From assembly GCF_014145675.1 (NCBI RefSeq), contig NZ_JACGZW010000012.1, positions 186,001 through 250,000 of the forward strand: DNA of 64,000 nucleotides, written 5' to 3'. Each line of letters begins with the position of its first letter. Position 1 is the stretch's first letter. Both the position numbers and the translations under genes were made by a program. The notes below the pieces were generated by a model. The model worked only from the letters and a program-made list of their open reading frames with translations, did no database searches and was not told where the DNA came from. Of the stretch, positions 59,183-64,000 are shown in pieces. The stretch comes from Amycolatopsis dendrobii. GTDB taxonomy: Bacteria; Actinomycetota; Actinomycetes; Mycobacteriales; Pseudonocardiaceae.

Positions 59183-60787
59183 ATGGAGCAAGCTGACGTC
59201 CTGATCATCGGCGCGGGAGCGTCGGGCGGGGTCGCCGCGGGAGCACTGACGAAGGCCGGATTCGACGTGGTGTGCCTGGAACAAGGCGACTGGTCCGACC
59301 GGGCCGGCTACCCGGCCCAGCGCGAAACGTACGAACTCGAAGCGCGCAAACAATGGTCGGCCAGCCCGAACATCCGGCAGAACCCCGCCGACTACCCCGT
59401 CGACGACTCGCATTCCGCGGTCGCGCCGCTGATGTACTCGGGAGTCGGCGGAAGCATGATCCTTTACGCGGGCGACTGGCCACGGTTGCTGCCGTCCGAT
59501 TTCCGGGTGCGCACGCTGGACGGCGTCGCCGACGACTGGCCGCTTCGCTACGCGGACCTGCAACCGTTCTACGAACGCACGGACGCGGCGTTCGGCGTGT
59601 CCGGCGCGGGCGGGGACCCGGCCTACCCCGACGGTGCCGAACCGCCCCTCCCGCCGCTGCCGATCGGCCGGATCGGTGCGCGGATGGCCGAAGCGCACGA
59701 CAAGCTGGGGTGGCACTGGTGGCCGGCCGCGCAGGCGGTGCTGTCCGCACCGCACCGAGGGCGGCGGCCGTGCGTCCAGTTCGGATCGTGCATGCAGGGC
59801 TGTCCGGAAGGCGCCAAGGCATCGACCGACCTCACCCACTGGCCCGCCGCGGTCGCCGGCGGCGCGCGCCTGCTGACCGGGGCACGCGTGGCCCGGATCC
59901 TGATGTCCGCCAACGGACTCGCCACCGGAGCCGAATACGTCCTCCCGGACGGATCCTGGCATTCCGTCCGGGCCGGCGTGGTGATCATGGCGGCCAACGC
60001 CATCGGCACGCCGCGGATCCTGCTCAATTCGGCCACGCCCGCGCACCCGGACGGACTCGGCAATTCCAGCGGCCTGCTCGGACGGCGGCTGATGGTGCAC
60101 CCGTTCGCCAACGTCACCGGGTACTTCGACGAGGACCTGGAAAGCTGGCGGGGCCACGTCGGCGCGAAGATCACCTCCTACCAGTTCTACGAAACCGACA
60201 CCGACCGCGGTTTCGTGCGAGGCGCGAAGTGGAGCCTCGCCCCGACCGGCGGCCCGCTCAACGCCGCGCTGCCGACCCGCGCGGGCGAGGAGGTGTGGGG
60301 CCCCGCGCACCACGAGCACGTCCGCCGCCATCTCGGCCGGACCATCAGCTGGGGCATTTTCGGCGAAGACCTGCCCGACGAGGAAAACCGCGTCACGGTC
60401 GGCACCGGGCTCGCCGATTCCTCCGGCATCCCCGCGCCCCGGATCGACTACTCCGTCAGCGAAAACTCGCGCCGCCTGCTCGATTTCCACATCGCACGGG
60501 CCACCGAGTCCCTCCGCGCAGCCGGGGCGCGCGACGTCGCGACCGAATCGCTCATGCGGTATTCCGGCTGGCACCTCCTCGGCACCGCGCGGATGGGCAC
60601 CGACCCGGCGACGTCGGTAGTCGACGAGTACGGGAAATCCCACGACATCCCCAATCTGTACATCGTGGACGGCAGCGTGTTCGTCACCTCCGGCGGCGTC
60701 AACCCCACCAGCACCATCGCCGCGCTCGCCCTGCGCACCACGGAACACCTGATCTCGAACCGCCGGAACCAGCCCGTCCCCGCCTGA
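59183..60787 (+). CDS. GMC-family FAD oxidoreductase
   Basis: A 534-aa FAD enzyme, ATG 59183 behind AGAGGA. The Rossmann motif is VLIIGAGASGGVAAGAL; the GMC signature region is near VGGSMILYAGDWPRLLP; CMQGCPEGAKAST and the active-site HLLGTARMGTDPATSVVD with conserved His follow, ending NPTSTIAALALRTTEHL. This subtype of GMC proteins with a gluconate-dehydrogenase-3-like partner includes pyranose or C-glycoside 3-oxidases and membrane sugar dehydrogenases. It would oxidise the sugar before the Gfo/Idh and isomerase steps. Electron acceptor is unknown. Confidence 0.85.
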   Translation: MEQADVLIIGAGASGGVAAGALTKAGFDVVCLEQGDWSDRAGYPAQRETYELEARKQWSASPNIRQNPADYPVDDSHSAVAPLMYSGVGGSMILYAGDWPRLLPSDFRVRTLDGVADDWPLRYADLQPFYERTDAAFGVSGAGGDPAYPDGAEPPLPPLPIGRIGARMAEAHDKLGWHWWPAAQAVLSAPHRGRRPCVQFGSCMQGCPEGAKASTDLTHWPAAVAGGARLLTGARVARILMSANGLATGAEYVLPDGSWHSVRAGVVIMAANAIGTPRILLNSATPAHPDGLGNSSGLLGRRLMVHPFANVTGYFDEDLESWRGHVGAKITSYQFYETDTDRGFVRGAKWSLAPTGGPLNAALPTRAGEEVWGPAHHEHVRRHLGRTISWGIFGEDLPDEENRVTVGTGLADSSGIPAPRIDYSVSENSRRLLDFHIARATESLRAAGARDVATESLMRYSGWHLLGTARMGTDPATSVVDEYGKSHDIPNLYIVDGSVFVTSGGVNPTSTIAALALRTTEHLISNRRNQPVPA

Positions 60788-60798
60788 TCGGAGCACTC

Positions 60799-61221
60799 AT
60801 GCTTGCGACACCGGACCACCACCTGCCCGGCGAGTGCCGCGACTGGCTGCGAGCACTCGCCGACGACCTGATCCCCGCAGCCGGCCCGATGCCCTCCGCC
60901 GCCGCGGCCGGCATCGACAGCGAACAGCTCGACGTCGTCCTCCGAGCCCGGCCGGACCTCGTCCCCGACCTGCTCCGCGCGTGGACTGCCACCACCGGGC
61001 TGCCTGCCGGCGCCGCCCTCAAACACCTGCGCGACCTCGACGACGCCGGGTACCAAGCAGTCCTGCTCGCGGCCGCGGGCAGCTACTACACGAACCGCGA
61101 GGTGCGCGAACTTCTCGGCTACACCGGCCAACAGCCCCGTACTGTCCACATCGCCGAGGACATCGACGAGGACCTCTTGCTCCGGGTCATGGAACGCGGC
61201 CCGATCTACCGGCCCGCGTGA
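60799..61221 (+). CDS. Gluconate 2-dehydrogenase subunit 3-like protein
   Basis: A 140-aa protein, ATG 60799, 11 bases after the GMC stop. Family-like sequence GAALKHLRDLDDAGYQAVLLAAAGSYYTNREVRELLGY. Typical members have a Tat signal and bind the flavin subunit; no clear Tat signal is present here, so the pair may be cytoplasmic. It is the required small subunit for several GMC-type sugar dehydrogenases. Confidence 0.75.
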   Translation: MLATPDHHLPGECRDWLRALADDLIPAAGPMPSAAAAGIDSEQLDVVLRARPDLVPDLLRAWTATTGLPAGAALKHLRDLDDAGYQAVLLAAAGSYYTNREVRELLGYTGQQPRTVHIAEDIDEDLLLRVMERGPIYRPA

Positions 61222-61602
61222 TCGCCGCCCGGACCGGAGCGGCAGCCGCCATCTCGCCGGATACAGAGAACGACCACGATGCGGCCGGCTGAGCGGACGA
61301 TTCGTTCTCCGCGGGCGACGAATACCTCGTAATGCCGGAGGCTTCGGCGGGGTGCCGCGAACCGGACGACGCGTTGCGCCGCCGCACTGGTGCGCGTGCA
61401 GCGGCTCGGCGTGCTCAATAGGGGCAACAGCTCTGGTGCCGGCTGGGCGAGATGACCGCTTCACGAGAAGGCCTCGTCGTCACAGGGCCAATCGCAAGTA
61501 TTCGGCAAGGCGGGACACCGGCTGGCGGACTGTAAGTGTCGCTTTCACGCGGCGACGAACTGCCTCCTCGCCTCCGACGCGGCCTTGTCGCCCAGAGGAT
61601 TC

Positions 61603-61641
61603 GGCACCGGCACGGCCGGTCGGCACCGCGGTGCCGGTGCC
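61603..61641. terminator. Hairpin between convergent genes
   Basis: GGCACCGGCAC (61603-61613) and GTGCCGGTGCC (61631-61641) are perfect complements with a 17-nt loop. It lies in the 556-base gap between the rightward sugar-oxidase genes and the leftward peptidase group. It may terminate either transcript. I see no gene in 61222-61777. Confidence 0.4.
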
Positions 61642-61777
61642 CGCGGCTCGGGTACCGGCTGTTCATCAACAACCGTCTCAAGAGGTGCGGCCGGCTGTTC
61701 GGCGGCGTGCCCCTCGGCCGGCCGTCGTCTTCGTCCCGCTCAAAGAATTCCGGCCCTGTTTGGACAGCCGACGGTAG

Positions 61778-62125
61778 TTATTCCTGTACGAACCTCCAAT
61801 TTTGGAGCACTGTTTTGGCCATAACCAGGTCTTCCCAGGCCATGCCGCCGGACCGGAAAACGCGTCGCCGGCCCGATTGCACTGGCCTTTGCCCGGTTAC
61901 GATCTCATGGAGGGGCGCGAGGTCGCTGATGTCGCTGGCACTAAAAGCATCCGAAATGTCGGCGGCTTCGCGAGTGGCGGTGCGGGCGTCTTCTACGACG
62001 TTTCGTGCGCCGTGAAGAGTACGGCCGTCGAGTTCGCGCGCGTCCGGAGTGTGCGAACCCATCGCGATCACGGTCGCAGCCTGTTCAGGTGGGCAACGCC
62101 GAGGCAGGGCAGTATCGGTGTCCAT
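61778..62125 (-). pseudogene. Ornithine cyclodeaminase/mu-crystallin C-terminal fragment
   Basis: A 115-aa frame whose sequence matches only the C-terminal third of the ornithine cyclodeaminase family: ATVIAMGSHTPDARELDG, then RNVVEDARTATREA, and LHEIVTGQRPV..RRRVFRSGGMAWEDLVMAKTVL. The N-terminal NAD-binding and catalytic part (about 200 aa) is missing. Its ATG directly follows the M19 peptidase stop (TGA-ATG), so it may still be translated. It is likely a decayed gene fused by deletion to the upstream operon. Confidence 0.7.
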
Positions 62126-63166
62126 TCAGCAGTGCTTGGAGCCGAGGAACCGGGCGAGGTTCGCGCCAGCGATTCCTCGGACCTCGTTCTCGTGGTGTCC
62201 GGCGGCGAGCAACGCGTGGCTGATCAGAGGAAGCCCCGCCGGTCCTTCGAGTCCGGGAACGAGGATTTCGGTGTTGGTGCCCTCGATGATCAGCGGTCGG
62301 TAGCAGGCAGGGACCTTTTCCGCGAACAGGTCGGCGACGAAGTCGGAGCCGATTCCGGCCTTGTCGGGACCGGCCAGCTCGGCGACGCGTTCGAGGTGTG
62401 CGACGACGTGGTCGAGTGTCGGCGGCTCTGCGGTGAGGTATCCAGCGTAAAGGTTCACGCAGACGAGGCCGCCCGTGGCGGCGATGCCCCGAATGTGGTC
62501 GTCGGAAAGGTTGCGGTGGTGATGGTGAACGCTGCGGGCGCTGGAGTGGGTCGCGATGACGGGCCGAGCAGCCAGCTCGAGCACGTGGTCGATGCCGGCG
62601 GATCCGAGGTGTGAGACGTCGATCGCCGCCCCGAGGGATTCCAGCAGTGCGAGCGCCTCGACGCCGGCGCGGGTGAGGCGGCTGCCGGCACGGTCTTCTC
62701 CGGATCCGTCGGCCAGCGCCGTCCGGCCGAAGTGGGTGAAGGACACGATCCGGACGCCGAGGCGGACGAACGTCTGCAGGAGCTCGAGGTCGGTGTCGAT
62801 CTGCGGGCATCCCTCCAGCGCCAGGACCAGTGCGATGCGGCCGGACTGGATGGTCGTGTCGATCTCGGCGCCGGTCCGGCACAGAGCGACCAGATCCGGA
62901 TTGCCCTCGGCGATGCGGTGTGCCGCTTCGACCATTCGGAGGCTTTCGCGCAGGGCACCCTCCGGCCGGAACTCGTTGTCGACGAAGACCGGCAGGACCT
63001 GCAGATCCACTCCGCCGGCACGCAGCTGCGGATACCAGACGTCGCGGAAATACGAGGCCCAGCGCTGCGGTGGTCGACGGGCGACGAGCATCAGCAGGTC
63101 GTTGTGGGCGTCGGCGACCAGCGCGGAGGTGTGGAGCCGGTGGCCCGCTGTGGGCGACGCGGTCAC
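62126..63166 (-). CDS. Membrane dipeptidase (M19 family)
   Basis: A 346-aa zinc dipeptidase of the M19 (renal dipeptidase) family. The first metal-binding motif is DAHNDLL at about 20-26, EGCPQID lies in the middle, THSSARSVHHHHRNLSDD near 208-225 holds further His ligands, and GIGSDFVADLF is near the C-terminus. GTG 63166 (GTGA overlap with the upstream oxidoreductase; SD GGAGG 7 bases before) is favoured over 63169. Family members cleave dipeptides or D-amino-acid peptides. Its neighbour is a D-amino-acid oxidase-like protein, suggesting use of D-residue dipeptides. Confidence 0.85.
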   Translation of the reverse strand: MTASPTAGHRLHTSALVADAHNDLLMLVARRPPQRWASYFRDVWYPQLRAGGVDLQVLPVFVDNEFRPEGALRESLRMVEAAHRIAEGNPDLVALCRTGAEIDTTIQSGRIALVLALEGCPQIDTDLELLQTFVRLGVRIVSFTHFGRTALADGSGEDRAGSRLTRAGVEALALLESLGAAIDVSHLGSAGIDHVLELAARPVIATHSSARSVHHHHRNLSDDHIRGIAATGGLVCVNLYAGYLTAEPPTLDHVVAHLERVAELAGPDKAGIGSDFVADLFAEKVPACYRPLIIEGTNTEILVPGLEGPAGLPLISHALLAAGHHENEVRGIAGANLARFLGSKHC

Positions 63167-64000
63167 CACAGGACCTCCTCGCGGCGGTCTTCGCTCCCGA
63201 CGAGCCGGGCGACCGTGACCGCAGTTGCCGGGGCGAGCGTCATTCCGAGGGTGCCGTGCCCGGTGGCCACGATGAGATTGCGGCCGGTCCTGGCCACTCG
63301 CGGAAGTCCGTCGGGGGTCATCGGCCGCGCCGCGCGGACGATGCTTCCGGCGGGCAGGTCACGCAGCGCCGGGACGAGCCGTTCGGCAGCCTGCCGGATC
63401 GCGGTCGCGGCCGGGTGGTCGTCGCGGGCTGACGGAGTGCCGCCGATCCGCATGCCGCCAGTGATCCGGATCCGCCCACGCAGGGGGTTGAAGACGACAT
63501 GGTCGTCGAGCCCGATCATCGGCGTGCTGATCGGATTTCGCATCGCGGGCAGGTCGACGCTCCAGCCCCAGCCCGGCTGAACCCCTCGTCCCCCCAGCCG
63601 TCCGGCACCGGTGGCGAGGACGTAGGTGGTGGCGCTGAACTCGCCGAGTCCGGTCCGGACCGCGGCGACTTCGCCGTGCCGGCGGACCAGGCCGTTGACT
63701 CGGGTGCGGCGGACGACGGCGCCGCGCTCTTCAGCGGCAGCCAGTGCCGCGCGTGTCGTCGCGGCCGGATCCAGCGAGGAGTCGCCGGGAAAGAACACCG
63801 CGCCGGCCAGCCCCGGATCGAGCTCCGGCTCCTGTGCGCGCAAGTCGTCCCGGGCCAGGACCTCGTAGTCAACGCCTTCCTTCGCCAAAGTCCGGGCCAG
63901 GACCGCCTTTCGCCGGAGGACGGCTGGACTGCGCGCTGCCTGGAGCCACCCTTCGCGGGCCAAGCCGAGGTCGATGCCGGTCTCCGCGGCTAGGCCGGCG
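63163..64000 (-). CDS. D-amino-acid oxidase/dehydrogenase-like FAD protein, partial
   Basis: The 3' part of a DAO-family FAD oxidoreductase; the reading frame remains open to the right window edge, so the N-terminal FAD motif is off-window. Visible family patterns include EPELDPGLAGAVFFPGDSSLDPAATTRAALAAAE, YVLATGAG, and the C-terminal GHGTLGMTLAPATAVTVARLV. The family oxidises D-amino acids or glycine-like amines. It overlaps the peptidase gene in GTGA. Subfamily is not determined. Confidence 0.8.
   Translation of the reverse strand, partial: AGLAAETGIDLGLAREGWLQAARSPAVLRRKAVLARTLAKEGVDYEVLARDDLRAQEPELDPGLAGAVFFPGDSSLDPAATTRAALAAAEERGAVVRRTRVNGLVRRHGEVAAVRTGLGEFSATTYVLATGAGRLGGRGVQPGWGWSVDLPAMRNPISTPMIGLDDHVVFNPLRGRIRITGGMRIGGTPSARDDHPAATAIRQAAERLVPALRDLPAGSIVRAARPMTPDGLPRVARTGRNLIVATGHGTLGMTLAPATAVTVARLVGSEDRREEVLW

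Noticed and set aside
61222..61777. Possible gene in the convergent gap
   Set aside because: Several short frames in all directions but none with recognisable sequence or ribosome site; only a hairpin is supported.
1..64000. CRISPR arrays or Cas genes
   Set aside because: No regularly spaced repeats and no Cas-like proteins were seen.

Overview
The window is a high-GC (about 70%) actinobacterial chromosome segment. F420-type luciferase-like oxidoreductases, a WhiB regulator, an XRE regulator with a DUF5753-like sensor and an actinomycete-type integrative element fit a Pseudonocardiaceae-like genome. An Amycolatopsis relative is my guess; no species marker is present. Most genes sit in tightly packed catabolic operons with 4-base stop/start overlaps.

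Layout. (1) 1-6575, plus strand: a taurine/sulfoacetaldehyde block with xsc (cut by the left edge), a taurine:pyruvate-type aminotransferase, an amino-acid permease and two tandem TauE/SafE exporters. Long hairpins separate the transcription units. (2) 6849-6932: tRNA-Leu(GAG). A large serine recombinase gene ends inside it on the opposite strand and marks one end of an integrative element of about 15 kb (roughly 6914-22090). The element has a leftward transfer operon (HTH, WhiB, two membrane proteins, FtsK-like Tra, 53-aa protein, integrase), a regulatory centre with XRE proteins and two paralogous HTH-Nudix-like proteins plus a cupin, and an AT-richer cargo pair. One cargo gene encodes an ABC-type ATPase with a C-terminal HEPN-like RNxxxH motif and a zinc ribbon; it is a candidate anti-phage toxin. 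(3) 22096-24720: scar region with a TTCG-capped hairpin, a second serine recombinase, an IS21 istA remnant and a frameshifted acyl-CoA dehydrogenase remnant. (4) 25158-28829, minus strand: beta-propeller protein, luciferase-like oxidoreductase and acyl-CoA dehydrogenase. (5) 28892-49271, minus strand: a catabolic island of 14 genes for an unidentified substrate (MHS-type transporter and MmgE/PrpD protein; then hydantoinase A/B-type proteins, acyl-CoA ligase, cyclase, thiolase/DUF35 pair, luciferase-like oxidoreductase, indolepyruvate ferredoxin oxidoreductase, GlcD-type oxidase, alcohol dehydrogenase, CoA transferase and aldehyde dehydrogenase). A TetR gene lies upstream. Paired CGACA-N3-TGTCG operators sit in both promoters. 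(6) 50193-61221: a sugar or polyol catabolic locus (Gfo/Idh, DUF993, TIM-barrel isomerase, glycerate kinase, aldehyde dehydrogenase, transporter) divergent from a LacI regulator and a GMC oxidoreductase with its small subunit. GGAAAGCGCT-type operators tie them together. (7) 61778-64000, minus strand: ornithine cyclodeaminase remnant, M19 dipeptidase and a D-amino-acid-oxidase-like gene cut by the right edge.

How the genes work together. Xsc and the aminotransferase would convert taurine to acetyl phosphate and sulfite, and TauE/SafE proteins could export sulfite. The TetR island appears to import and activate a carboxylated or cyclic substrate through CoA thioesters. The LacI locus would oxidise a sugar and funnel fragments to glycerate. 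The integrative element is separate and has interrupted the chromosome at the tRNA. Substrate assignments in regions 5 and 6 are inference.
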